Shown here in pieces: positions 24,667-32,824 of a stretch of DNA of 64,000 bases (its first letter is position 1; every line of letters begins with the position of its first letter). The DNA comes from Oscillospiraceae bacterium (GTDB lineage Bacteria; Bacillota; Clostridia; Oscillospirales; Ruminococcaceae), in assembly GCA_017547525.1 (NCBI GenBank), contig JAFYPL010000033.1:62001-126000 (forward strand), read 5' to 3'. The translations under genes and the position numbers were made by a program. Under the pieces are notes generated by a model. The model had not been told where the DNA came from. It saw only the letters and a list, made by a program, of their open reading frames with translations, and did not search any database.

Positions 24667-24698
24667 TAAAGGCACCTGTGTATACAGGTGCCTTTTAC
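24667..24698 (+). terminator. First terminator after the TPM gene
   Basis: AAAGGCACCTGT and ACAGGTGCCTTT with a short loop. Confidence 0.85.
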
Positions 24699-24714
24699 AT
24701 TAAAAAACAACAAG

Positions 24715-24748
24715 CAAAAAGGCAGAGATTACTCTCTGCCTTTTTGTT
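24715..24748 (+). terminator. Second, tandem terminator
   Basis: AAAAAGGCAGAGA and TCTCTGCCTTTTT with a four-base loop. It insulates the following RNA-like region from upstream readthrough. Confidence 0.85.
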
Positions 24749-24814
24749 TGGGTGGTAGGTTTAACATGATATATAACACCTGTTAATGAACGAAAAGAAA
24801 TATATAATATGTGG

Positions 24815-24966
24815 AGTTACCAATGAAAAAATGGGTTACAAACATGTTACTACGGACTGGCAAACCTCCCAGCCACGCATATTTAAATGCAAATTATATT
24901 CAGATACTTTTCCTGGCGTTTTGTTTCGCCTTTGGGTATATAATACCACCGTTTCGGTATTTTTCA
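24815..24966 (+). ncRNA. Candidate structured non-coding RNA, unassigned
   Basis: This locally GC-rich stretch in AT-rich DNA has a TATAAT (24803-24808, weak -35 upstream), several paired elements and its own terminator-like end. Seen by eye: GGACTGG pairing with CCAGCC (24855-24874, one bulge); GCAT/ATGC; an outer ATAC/GTAT with inner GGCG/CGCC (about 24904-24938); and AATACC...GGTATT followed by T residues (24942-24965). GTTAC occurs three times near the 5' part. The 76-codon open frame over it has no ribosome site and reads unlike protein. I could not assign a family. Confidence 0.5.
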
Positions 24967-25231
24967 AGTGCGGTGAATTTTGCATAAAAAACAATATGAC
25001 GGTTTTACTATGTTAAAAACATGTCAAATTCAGCTTTTTGCACAAAACTATGTTTTCTTCGCATACATAAAATTAGAGAATTTAGTTTGTTATGCACTAA
25101 AAAATAATCATAAAAATCTAAAAATTGTGAGAAATAACAAAAATTGCGGAAAAATGTTTATTGCCATATTACATATGTTTTTTATCAAAGTGCACGAAAA
25201 CATCATTTAGTAAAGATATTTAACAAAAGAG
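24967..25231. other. AT-rich intergenic DNA, nothing recognised
   Basis: Very AT-rich; a 76-codon open frame here (24980-25210) has no ribosome site and atypical codons. No gene or regulatory site supported. Confidence 0.5.
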
Positions 25232-25318
25232 TGTACTTATATAAAGTACATATGTACACAACAGGCGTGTAAACAGCAGGAAATAAGTGCTCTTGGCGAT
25301 TATGACAAAAAAGCCTGT
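25232..25318 (+). repeat. Nested inverted repeats upstream of pepD
   Basis: TGTACTT/AAGTACA (25232-25249) overlaps the perfect palindrome GTACATATGTAC (25246-25257). ACAGGC (25261-25266) then pairs with GCCTGT (25313-25318) across 46 bases that hold a small AGCA/TGCT hairpin. It ends 22 bases before the pepD promoter, so it could be an operator cluster or a short RNA. Confidence 0.4.
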
Positions 25319-25339
25319 CGAAAAATATATACAAAAACA

Positions 25340-25368
25340 TTGTATTTTTATGATATATCCATTATAAT
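25340..25368 (+). promoter_or_regulatory. Promoter of pepD
   Basis: TTGTAT, 17 bases, TATAAT, about 37 bases before the start codon. Confidence 0.65.
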
Positions 25369-25404
25369 TGGCTTATTGAAATTTTTGTTATAGGAGTTAT
25401 CGTT

Positions 25405-26859
25405 ATGAAATATGTAACAGAAGGTTACGAACCTAAAAAAGTATTGGAATATTTTGAAGACATTTCCCGAATTCCGCGTGGCAGTACAAATGAAGCTGCT
25501 GTAGCACAGTATATTTATGACTGGGGCAAAAACCTGGGTCTGGATGCTTACAAAGATGAAGCAAACAACGTTGTTCTGAAAAAACCAGGTTCTGCTGGTT
25601 GCGAAAACCTGCCACCTGTTATTCTGCAGGGTCATACAGATATTGTTGCTGTAAAACTGCCTGAATCCAACCACAACTTCCTTACAGATCCACTGCCAAT
25701 CTATGTTGATAACGGTATTCTCCGTTCAAACGGCACTACTCTGGGTGCTGACAATGGCAACGCTGTTGCATATATGATGGGTGTTCTGTCTGATGATACA
25801 CTGGTACATCCACCTGTTGAATGTATCTTTACATCTGGCGAAGAAATCGGTCTTGTTGGTGCATCCAAACTGTCTGCTGATTCCTTCACAGGTAAACGTA
25901 TGATTAACCTGGACGGCGGTATCGGTGACCCACCATCAACTACAGTTTCCTGCGCAGGTGCTATTGAACTGAGAATGCGCCAGAAACCTGAATGGGTAGC
26001 TGCTGAAGGTAACTTTATTTCTCTGTTTATCCATGGCCTCAAAGGCGGTCACTCTGCAGGTGCTATCGATAAAGGTCGCGGCAATGCAGGTAAACTGATG
26101 GCCAGAATCATCAACCATGTTTCCAAATTCACACCTACAGTAGTTGCAACATTTAACGGTGGCGAAAAAATGAACGCTATCCTTTCTGATGTGAAAGCTG
26201 TTATCAGCGTACAGGATACAGAAGTAGCCCTGAAAGAAATCGCAAAAACAGTGGCAGATATCAAAGAAGAACTGCGCGTAACAGACGAAGGTTTCGTATG
26301 CGAAGTGGCTGAATGTGAAGCACCTGAAAAAATGCTGGATCCACAGCAGTCAAAACGTCTGGTTCAGTTTATACTGGCTATCCCTCATGGCGTAAGAGAC
26401 ATGAGCTTTGAAATCGAAGATCTGGTTCTCAATTCCAATAACCTGGCAGCTGTTCACCTGAGAGAAGAAGAAATCTTCCTGTGGACAATGGGCCGCAGTG
26501 GTGACGATTCCCGTCAGGCTGCTATGGGTGAAGAAATTATGGCTATCGCTGATGCATTTGATTATGATGTGGAAACAGGCGCAAGCTTTAACGGCTGGAA
26601 ATATAACCCTAATTCAAAAATGCGTGAACTTCACATGAAGATGTTTGAAGAAAAATTCAACCAGAAAATGACAATCAACGCTGGTCACGGCGGTCTGGAA
26701 TGTGGCGTGTTCTGCGGTCTGGAACCTGAAATGGATATCGTTACATTTGGTCCTAGAGGCGGCGGTGCACATACACCTGAAGAATGGCTGGATCTGGCAT
26801 CCTTCAAAGAAATCTACGAATACCTCTGCGAATTCCTTGCAGAACTTACAAAAGAATAA
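25405..26859 (+). CDS. pepD: Cytosol non-specific dipeptidase (PepD, M20)
   Basis: A 484-residue metallopeptidase of the M20 family that hydrolyses a broad range of dipeptides in the cytoplasm. Metal ligands are visible in LQGHTDIV (His and first Asp, near 80), TTLGADNGNAVA (bridging Asp), FTSGEEIGLVG (the catalytic Glu pair), NLDGG and, at the C-terminus, NAGHGGLECGVF. The lid/dimer domain sits at about 200-380. Length is normal. TAGGAG precedes the ATG. It is monocistronic with its own promoter and terminator. Confidence 0.95.
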   Translation: MKYVTEGYEPKKVLEYFEDISRIPRGSTNEAAVAQYIYDWGKNLGLDAYKDEANNVVLKKPGSAGCENLPPVILQGHTDIVAVKLPESNHNFLTDPLPIYVDNGILRSNGTTLGADNGNAVAYMMGVLSDDTLVHPPVECIFTSGEEIGLVGASKLSADSFTGKRMINLDGGIGDPPSTTVSCAGAIELRMRQKPEWVAAEGNFISLFIHGLKGGHSAGAIDKGRGNAGKLMARIINHVSKFTPTVVATFNGGEKMNAILSDVKAVISVQDTEVALKEIAKTVADIKEELRVTDEGFVCEVAECEAPEKMLDPQQSKRLVQFILAIPHGVRDMSFEIEDLVLNSNNLAAVHLREEEIFLWTMGRSGDDSRQAAMGEEIMAIADAFDYDVETGASFNGWKYNPNSKMRELHMKMFEEKFNQKMTINAGHGGLECGVFCGLEPEMDIVTFGPRGGGAHTPEEWLDLASFKEIYEYLCEFLAELTKE

Positions 26860-26881
26860 TCATATTGTTTCGTAAAACAGT

Positions 26882-26917
26882 AACGGGCACAGTTTGGGCT
26901 GTGCCCGTATTTTTTAT
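26882..26917 (+). terminator. Terminator after pepD
   Basis: ACGGGCACAG and CTGTGCCCGT with a six-base loop and a T-run. Confidence 0.92.
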
Positions 26918-26963
26918 TAACAATTTCTTTACCTTTGCTTCATGGACACAGGGGTGGTTTTGG

Positions 26964-26992
26964 TTGAAAATATTATATATTTATGGTAATAT
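26964..26992 (+). promoter_or_regulatory. Promoter before rfbC
   Basis: TTGAAA, 17 bases, TAATAT, about 74 bases before rfbC; it probably drives the glycan cluster. Confidence 0.55.
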
Positions 26993-27065
26993 TAACATGA
27001 TATAGTGCGTAACTATGCGCTGATGAAACAAACAAAAATATTTTAACATAAAGAAGGATTTAAAA

Positions 27066-27632
27066 ATGGGTAAATTTGAATTCATCAAAAATGAAATAGA
27101 AGGTCTGGTTGTTATCAAACCTACAGTATTCGGCGACAGCCGCGGTTTCTTTATGGAAACATTCCACAAAGGTGAATTTGCTGCTGCAGGTATCACAGCT
27201 GAATTTGTACAGGACAATCACTCCAAAAGTACAAAAGGTGTACTGCGTGGTCTCCACTTCCAGAAAGAAAACACACAGGGCAAACTGGTACGTGTAATCA
27301 AAGGCGAAGTGTTTGACGTAGCTGTAGACTGCCGTCCGAATTCGAAAACTTTCGGTCAGTGGTACGGTGTAACACTTTCCGAAGAAAACAAAGTACAGTT
27401 CTATGTACCGGAAGGCTTTGCTCATGGTTTCCTTGTTCTTTCTGATGAAGCAGAGTTTGTGTACAAATGTACAGACCTGTATAACCCACAGGCAGAAGGT
27501 GGTATCCCATACAATGATGAAACTGTAAATGTGCAGTGGCCTGAACTGGACTGCGAAGTTAAACTCAGCGAAAAAGACAAACTGCATACTCCTTTTGCAC
27601 AGCAGAAATTTGAATGGTTTGAAAGGTATTAA
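27066..27632 (+). CDS. rfbC: dTDP-4-dehydrorhamnose 3,5-epimerase
   Basis: Epimerises dTDP-4-keto-6-deoxyglucose on the way to dTDP-L-rhamnose. The 188-residue cupin protein has FGDSRGFFMETFH, the substrate-binding and catalytic-His region STKGVLRGLHFQ, FGQWYGVTLS and VPEGFAHGFLVLSDEAEF, all typical. AAGGA precedes the ATG. It begins a plus-strand cluster with a polysaccharide exporter and two glycosyltransferases, but the other rhamnose genes (rmlA, rmlB, rmlD) are not in the window, so they must lie elsewhere. Confidence 0.95.
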   Translation: MGKFEFIKNEIEGLVVIKPTVFGDSRGFFMETFHKGEFAAAGITAEFVQDNHSKSTKGVLRGLHFQKENTQGKLVRVIKGEVFDVAVDCRPNSKTFGQWYGVTLSEENKVQFYVPEGFAHGFLVLSDEAEFVYKCTDLYNPQAEGGIPYNDETVNVQWPELDCEVKLSEKDKLHTPFAQQKFEWFERY

Positions 27633-27638
27633 TCGGAT

Positions 27639-28418
27639 ATGAAAACTAAAATGGGCACATTCTGGCGTTATCGTTTTCTTTTGACCAACCTTATCGGTCG
27701 TGATCTGAAAATCAAATACCGCCGCAGTAAACTGGGCATACGGTGGAGTGTTCTTAACCCTCTGCTGATGATGCTGGTTCTTACAGCAGTTTTTTCAGCA
27801 TTTTTCCGTTTTGATATACCTAACTATCCGGTGTATCTTCTCTCCGGTAACCTGCTGTTTACTTTCTTCAATGACTCTACAAACGCAGCTATGGGTAGTG
27901 TACTGTATTCTGCACCGCTTATCAAAAAGGTATACGTACCTAAATATATTTTCCCGCTGGAAAAAAGCTGTTTCTCTTTTATAAACATGCTTTTCTCCAT
28001 GGTAGCACTGCTGATGGTTATGCTGATTACACGTCAGAAATTCCATCCTAGCATTGTGGCTGCAATAGTACCGCTGTTCCTTATGTTTATATTCTGCATG
28101 GGTATAGGTTTGTTCCTGTCTGCAGCGGCTATCTATTTCCGTGACGTTATGCATTTCTGGACAGTTATCGTTATGGCTCTGAACTATGCCACACCTATCT
28201 TCTATCCTGAATCGATCTGGAACGGCACATTTATGGCTGTAGCAGGTAAACTGAACCCTCTGTACTGGTATGTATCCACTTTCCGTGGCTGCATTATTGA
28301 TGGTCTTTTCCCATCAACATTGCAGATTGCACTCTGTGCAATATTTGCTGTTATCTCTCTTGTTGTAGGTTCCGTTATGTTCCGGAAAACACAGGACAAC
28401 TTTATTCTGTACATCTAA
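27639..28418 (+). CDS. ABC-2 type polysaccharide exporter permease (Wzm/TagG-like)
   Basis: A 259-residue inner-membrane permease with six predicted spans. It has the ABC-2 export features GRDLKIKYRRSKLGIRWSVL near the N-terminus (amphipathic coupling helix) and FWTVIVMALNYATPIFYPES near residue 170-190. Together with the ATPase 12 bases downstream it should move lipid-linked glycan (teichoic-acid-like, O-antigen-like or rhamnan polymer) across the membrane. It starts six bases after rfbC. The glycan itself cannot be deduced, though rfbC suggests rhamnose. Confidence 0.92.
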   Translation: MKTKMGTFWRYRFLLTNLIGRDLKIKYRRSKLGIRWSVLNPLLMMLVLTAVFSAFFRFDIPNYPVYLLSGNLLFTFFNDSTNAAMGSVLYSAPLIKKVYVPKYIFPLEKSCFSFINMLFSMVALLMVMLITRQKFHPSIVAAIVPLFLMFIFCMGIGLFLSAAAIYFRDVMHFWTVIVMALNYATPIFYPESIWNGTFMAVAGKLNPLYWYVSTFRGCIIDGLFPSTLQIALCAIFAVISLVVGSVMFRKTQDNFILYI

Positions 28419-28430
28419 AGGAGAAAACGT

Positions 28431-29162
28431 ATGAAACCTATTATCAGTGTAAACAATGTAAGCATGCGTTTTAACCTTGCTACAGAAAAGGTAGACAGCC
28501 TGAAAGAATACTTTATCAAACTTACAAAAGGCAGCTTGAAATTCGAAGAATTCTGGGCGCTGAAAGATGTAAGCATTGATGTTATGCCTGGTGACTTTTA
28601 TGGTCTGGTAGGCCTTAACGGTTCCGGTAAATCCACACTGCTGAAAACTATCGCAGGTGTTCTCAAACCTACAAAAGGTTCTGTTACAGTTGGCGGTACA
28701 ATAGCGCCTCTGATCGAACTGGGTGCAGGTTTTGATATGGACCTGACAGCCCGTGAAAATATTTATCTCAACGGTGCAGTACTTGGCTTTTCCAAAAAAT
28801 TCATGGACGAACATTTTCAGGAAATTGTAGACTTTTCTGAACTGCACAACTTCCTGGATGTACCGCTGAAAAACTATTCATCCGGTATGGTTGCCCGTAT
28901 TGCTTTTGCTATAGCTACAGTTACTGACCCGGATATCCTTATCGCTGACGAAGTTCTGGCGGTAGGTGACTACACATTCCAGCAGAAATGCGAAAAGAGA
29001 ATGAAACAGCTGATAGACAACGGTACAACAGTTCTGTTTGTAAGCCATTCTATCGAGCAGGTAAAGAGCCTGTGTAACAAAGCCACATGGCTGGAACACG
29101 GCAAAATTATTATGTCCGGCGATGCACAGACCGTATGTGATGAATACAGTAAGAGATATTAA
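28431..29162 (+). CDS. ABC polysaccharide exporter ATPase (Wzt/TagH-like, short form)
   Basis: A 243-residue ATPase partner of the upstream permease. Walker A is GLNGSGKST (near 64-72), the signature YSSGMVARIAFA is near 143-154, Walker B PDILIADEVLAVGD is near 163-176, and the switch His is in FVSHS. The N-terminal half has the FEEFWALKDVS region of glycan exporters. It lacks the C-terminal carbohydrate-binding domain of long Wzt proteins, so export probably does not depend on recognition of a terminal cap. AAAGGAG precedes the ATG. Confidence 0.92.
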   Translation: MKPIISVNNVSMRFNLATEKVDSLKEYFIKLTKGSLKFEEFWALKDVSIDVMPGDFYGLVGLNGSGKSTLLKTIAGVLKPTKGSVTVGGTIAPLIELGAGFDMDLTARENIYLNGAVLGFSKKFMDEHFQEIVDFSELHNFLDVPLKNYSSGMVARIAFAIATVTDPDILIADEVLAVGDYTFQQKCEKRMKQLIDNGTTVLFVSHSIEQVKSLCNKATWLEHGKIIMSGDAQTVCDEYSKRY

Positions 29163-29174
29163 AAGGATTTTAAA

Positions 29175-31016
29175 ATGAGCAATATTCAGGACTCTCCATT
29201 AAAATTTATAAAACGAAATCTGAATATAAAAAGAATCGGCACCTTGGTTAACAGAGGTGTCGCTTCTTTAAAAAACGATGGTCTGGAAGCTACATGGCGT
29301 AAAGTTGATTTCCGCATAAAGCTGATGACAAAAGGTGATGTGTGGAAATTCCGCAGTGACATTCCACTGAAAAGGGAACTGAAAGCACAGTCTGCTGCAG
29401 TTTTTCCTTATATGCCTAAAATCAGTATCATTGTACCGCTGTACAATACACCACAGAAATTCCTGAAAGAAATGATAGACAGCGTGGTGGCACAGAGCTA
29501 TAAAAACTGGCAGCTGGTACTGGTGGATGCCTCTGATAAAGATAACAGCCATATTGTAAAAACAGTGGACAGTTACAGAGACAGCCGTATTGTATACAGC
29601 AAACTGGCTGAAAACAAAGGCATCAGTGAAAATACAAACGCAGGTTTTGCGCTGGCAGACGGTGATTATTTTGCATTGCTGGACCATGACGATGTTATAC
29701 TGCCAAACGCACTGTACGAAAATGTAAAGGTTATCAATGAAACTGGCGCACAGGTACTGTACAGTGATGAAATAACACTGGACGGCGACCTTAAACACCT
29801 TATCCAGTTCCATTTCAAAATCAATTATGCACCGGATTTTCTCCGTGGTGTAAACTACATCACTCATTTTCTGGTGTTTGAAAGAGCGCTGTTTGAAAAA
29901 GTAGGTCCATACGAAGATGCCAACTATGACGGCGCACAGGACTTTGACCTGATTCTTCGCCTGTCTGAACAGGCAAATATGGTTTACCATATTCCGAAAG
30001 TACTGTACTACTGGCGTGGTCACGCAGGATCTACAGCCAGTGATATGTCCACAAAGATGTACGCTTTCGAAGCAGGCCGCAGGGCTATACAGGACCATCT
30101 GGAAAGAGTAGGTCTGAAAGGTACAGTATCCATCCAGAAATATCCTGGCAGTTACCGCACAGTTTATGAAGTTGACGGTAACCCACAGGTTTCAGTGGTT
30201 ATCCCCAACAAAGACCATATTGAAGACCTGTCACGCTGTATTGATTCCATTTTTGCTCTCGGTGGTTGGGAAAATGTACAGGTGATCGTGGTGGAAAACA
30301 ACTCCACAGAGCAGTCTACTTTTGATTATTACAATAAAATCACTGCAGAAAACAGCAAGGTACAGGTGGTTTATTACAAAGGTTCCTTCAACTTTTCTGC
30401 CATATGCAATTTCGGCGTTGATCACGCCACAGGCGACCATGTGCTGCTGTTGAATAACGACGTGGAATTCATCAGCGAAAATGCAATCAGGGAAATGCTG
30501 TCCTACTCCCAGAGAAAAGATGTGGGCGCGGTAGGCGCAAAACTCTATTATCCTGATGACACTCTGCAGCATGCCGGTGTAATCATCGGTATCAATGGTT
30601 CTGCAGGTCACAGCCATAAAGGTCTGGCTGATGCAAAAAACAACACAGGCGATATGTACCGTCTGGTTACTACACAGAACTATCTGGCAGTGACAGGTGC
30701 GTGCCTAATGACAAAAACAGAACTGTATCGTCAGTTCCCGCTGGACGAAGAAAACTTTGCCGTTGCATACAATGATGTGGACTATTGTCTGCGCCTGTAT
30801 GAGGCAGGTTATCTCAATGTTTTCACTCCATACTGCGAAGGCTACCATTATGAAAGCAAGTCCCGCGGTCTGGACGAAACAGAAAACAAACCTAATCTGC
30901 GCTACGAGGGTGAAAAGGCCAGATTCCAGCAGAAATGGGGCAAATACTTTGATTACAACGACCCATATTACAACCCTCACTTTACACTTTTATATGAAAA
31001 CTACGGGTATAAATAA
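29175..31016 (+). CDS. Glycosyltransferase with two GT2 domains
   Basis: A 613-residue cytoplasmic protein with two family 2 glycosyltransferase domains in tandem. The first (about 75-330) has ISIIVPLYNTPQKFLKE, NKGISENTNAGFALADGDY and the metal-binding LLDHDD; the second (about 335-600) has VSVVIPNKDHIEDL, a SFNFSAICN block and LLLNNDVEF. Such double-domain enzymes often build rhamnose-rich or O-antigen-type polymers. It follows the exporter ATPase by 12 bases. The next gene is a paralogue of the same length and layout, and the two share one base (TAATG), so they are coupled. Confidence 0.9.
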   Translation: MSNIQDSPLKFIKRNLNIKRIGTLVNRGVASLKNDGLEATWRKVDFRIKLMTKGDVWKFRSDIPLKRELKAQSAAVFPYMPKISIIVPLYNTPQKFLKEMIDSVVAQSYKNWQLVLVDASDKDNSHIVKTVDSYRDSRIVYSKLAENKGISENTNAGFALADGDYFALLDHDDVILPNALYENVKVINETGAQVLYSDEITLDGDLKHLIQFHFKINYAPDFLRGVNYITHFLVFERALFEKVGPYEDANYDGAQDFDLILRLSEQANMVYHIPKVLYYWRGHAGSTASDMSTKMYAFEAGRRAIQDHLERVGLKGTVSIQKYPGSYRTVYEVDGNPQVSVVIPNKDHIEDLSRCIDSIFALGGWENVQVIVVENNSTEQSTFDYYNKITAENSKVQVVYYKGSFNFSAICNFGVDHATGDHVLLLNNDVEFISENAIREMLSYSQRKDVGAVGAKLYYPDDTLQHAGVIIGINGSAGHSHKGLADAKNNTGDMYRLVTTQNYLAVTGACLMTKTELYRQFPLDEENFAVAYNDVDYCLRLYEAGYLNVFTPYCEGYHYESKSRGLDETENKPNLRYEGEKARFQQKWGKYFDYNDPYYNPHFTLLYENYGYK

Positions 31017-32824
31017 TGTTGAAACTTAAACGATTCCAGGAGCTTGTTGCCCTGTTCTTTACCTATATGAAAGACGAAGGCTTTGCCGGTACAGTAAAAC
31101 GTGCCATGAGCTTTTTCAGACGCAGAATGAAAGCTAAAAAAGGCAGATTCCTGCCACCGAAGGATGCGTTGGAAATGCAGAAAGACTTTGTGCCATCAGC
31201 TGAAAACAAAACCATCAGTGTGGTTACAGCTCTTTTCAATACAGACAAAGCTTTCCTGAAAGAATACATAGACAGCTTTCTGAATCAGAGTTACCAGTTC
31301 GGTCAGCTGGTGCTGGCAGATGCTTCTGACGATGCACACAGCTACGTAGGCGAATATGTACGCAGTCTGAACAGTGACAAAATCATCTATAAAAAACTGG
31401 ATAAAAACATGGGTATTGCTGGCAACGGCAACGCCGCAGTGGAACTGGCCACAGGTGAATACATCTGTCTGGCTGACCATGATGATATCCTGTCACCGGA
31501 TGCACTGTACCAGATGGCAAAAGCTATTGAAGACACAGGTGCGGATTTTGTTTACAGTGATGAAGCACTGTTTGATTCTGACTGGACAAACCCTATAGTG
31601 GCCCATTTCAAACCTGACTACAGCTACTACTATCTGACAAACTGTAACTACATCTGCCATCTGGCATGTATGAAAAAATCCCTGTTTGAAAAAGTGGGCG
31701 GCCTGCAGCCTGATTATGACGGTGCACAGGACCACGACCTGTTCCTGAAAGTAACTGAACAGCCAGGTGTGAAAATCCACCATATACCAAAAGTGCTGTA
31801 CTACTGGCGTGTTCACGCACAGTCTACCAGTGGCGGCATGGAGGCCAAACCTTACGTCACACAGAATGCCATCAATGCTATTGATGCACATCTTGCACGT
31901 ACAGGCGTAGCAGGTAAAGCCAGACGGGGCGGCTACGGCGGCACATACAAAATTGATTATGAGATCACAGGCCAGCCGCTGGTTTCTATCATTATCCCTA
32001 ACAAAGATCAGGTGCCGGTACTGAAAAAATGTATCGAAAGCCTCTACGAAAAAACTCTTTATAAACATTTCGAAGTACTGGTTGTTGAAAACAATTCTAC
32101 AGACCCAGCTACTTTTGAATATTACAAAGAATTGGAAGAAAAATACGAAAATCTTACAGTTCTCTATTACAAAGGCGGTTTCAACTTCTCCGCTATCAAC
32201 AACTTTGCGGCCCGTCAGGCAAAAGGTGAAATGTACCTGCTGCTGAACAATGATATCGAAATTATCAGTGAAAATTGGCTGGGTGAAATGGTTTCCCTGG
32301 CACAGCAACCTGGTGTGGGCATAGTAGGTGCAATGCTTTACTATCCTAATGACACTGTACAGCATGCCGGTGTTATTACCGGTCTGGGCGGTTTCGCAGG
32401 TCACAGCCATAAATTCCACCCACGCGGCAAATCCGGATATATGTTCCGTCTTGCCTGTGTACAGAACCTTTCATGTGTTACAGCGGCAAATCTGCTGGTG
32501 ACAAAGGCTGCATTTGACGCAGCAGAAGGTCTTGATGAAGAATTCACAGTTGCATTCAATGATGTGGATTTCTGCCTGCGTATCCGTGATATGGGCTATC
32601 AGGTTCTGTTCACACCTTATGCTGAATGTTACCACCACGAAAGTATTTCCCGTGGTTCTGACAAAAAAGGTGAAAAGAAAGAACGTTTTGAAGGCGAACG
32701 TAACCGTCTGAAAAAACGTTTTGGTGACTCACTTCTCCGTGACCCATTCTACAATCCAAACCTTACCCTGGATATGGAAGATTTTTCCGAAAGCAGGGTT
32801 TTACCAAAATATAACGAGGTATAA
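31016..32824 (+). CDS. Glycosyltransferase with two GT2 domains, paralogue of the previous gene
   Basis: A 602-residue paralogue of the preceding enzyme, with the same two-domain layout: ISVVTALFNTDKAFLKE, NMGIAGNGNAAVELATGEY and LADHDD in the first domain; VSIIIPNKDQVPVLKK, GGFNFSAINN and LLLNNDIEI in the second. Its C-terminus keeps FNDVDFCLRIRDMGY and HHESISRG as in the upstream copy. The pair probably arose by tandem duplication and would add different sugars or linkages to one polymer. No membrane span is seen. It is followed without a gap by a flavoprotein gene. Confidence 0.9.
   Translation: MLKLKRFQELVALFFTYMKDEGFAGTVKRAMSFFRRRMKAKKGRFLPPKDALEMQKDFVPSAENKTISVVTALFNTDKAFLKEYIDSFLNQSYQFGQLVLADASDDAHSYVGEYVRSLNSDKIIYKKLDKNMGIAGNGNAAVELATGEYICLADHDDILSPDALYQMAKAIEDTGADFVYSDEALFDSDWTNPIVAHFKPDYSYYYLTNCNYICHLACMKKSLFEKVGGLQPDYDGAQDHDLFLKVTEQPGVKIHHIPKVLYYWRVHAQSTSGGMEAKPYVTQNAINAIDAHLARTGVAGKARRGGYGGTYKIDYEITGQPLVSIIIPNKDQVPVLKKCIESLYEKTLYKHFEVLVVENNSTDPATFEYYKELEEKYENLTVLYYKGGFNFSAINNFAARQAKGEMYLLLNNDIEIISENWLGEMVSLAQQPGVGIVGAMLYYPNDTVQHAGVITGLGGFAGHSHKFHPRGKSGYMFRLACVQNLSCVTAANLLVTKAAFDAAEGLDEEFTVAFNDVDFCLRIRDMGYQVLFTPYAECYHHESISRGSDKKGEKKERFEGERNRLKKRFGDSLLRDPFYNPNLTLDMEDFSESRVLPKYNEV

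Noticed and set aside
24786..25016. 76-codon open frame in the gap before pepD
   Set aside because: No ribosome site; its codons and residues are atypical and it overlaps the paired elements of the candidate RNA.
24980..25210. Second 76-codon open frame in the same gap
   Set aside because: AT-rich random composition and no ribosome site.
29268..30098. 276-codon open frame opposite the glycosyltransferase
   Set aside because: Antisense shadow; no ribosome site and odd composition.
27066..32824. A complete rhamnose synthesis or O-antigen locus
   Set aside because: Only rfbC of the rhamnose genes is present, and there is no polymerase or ligase gene.
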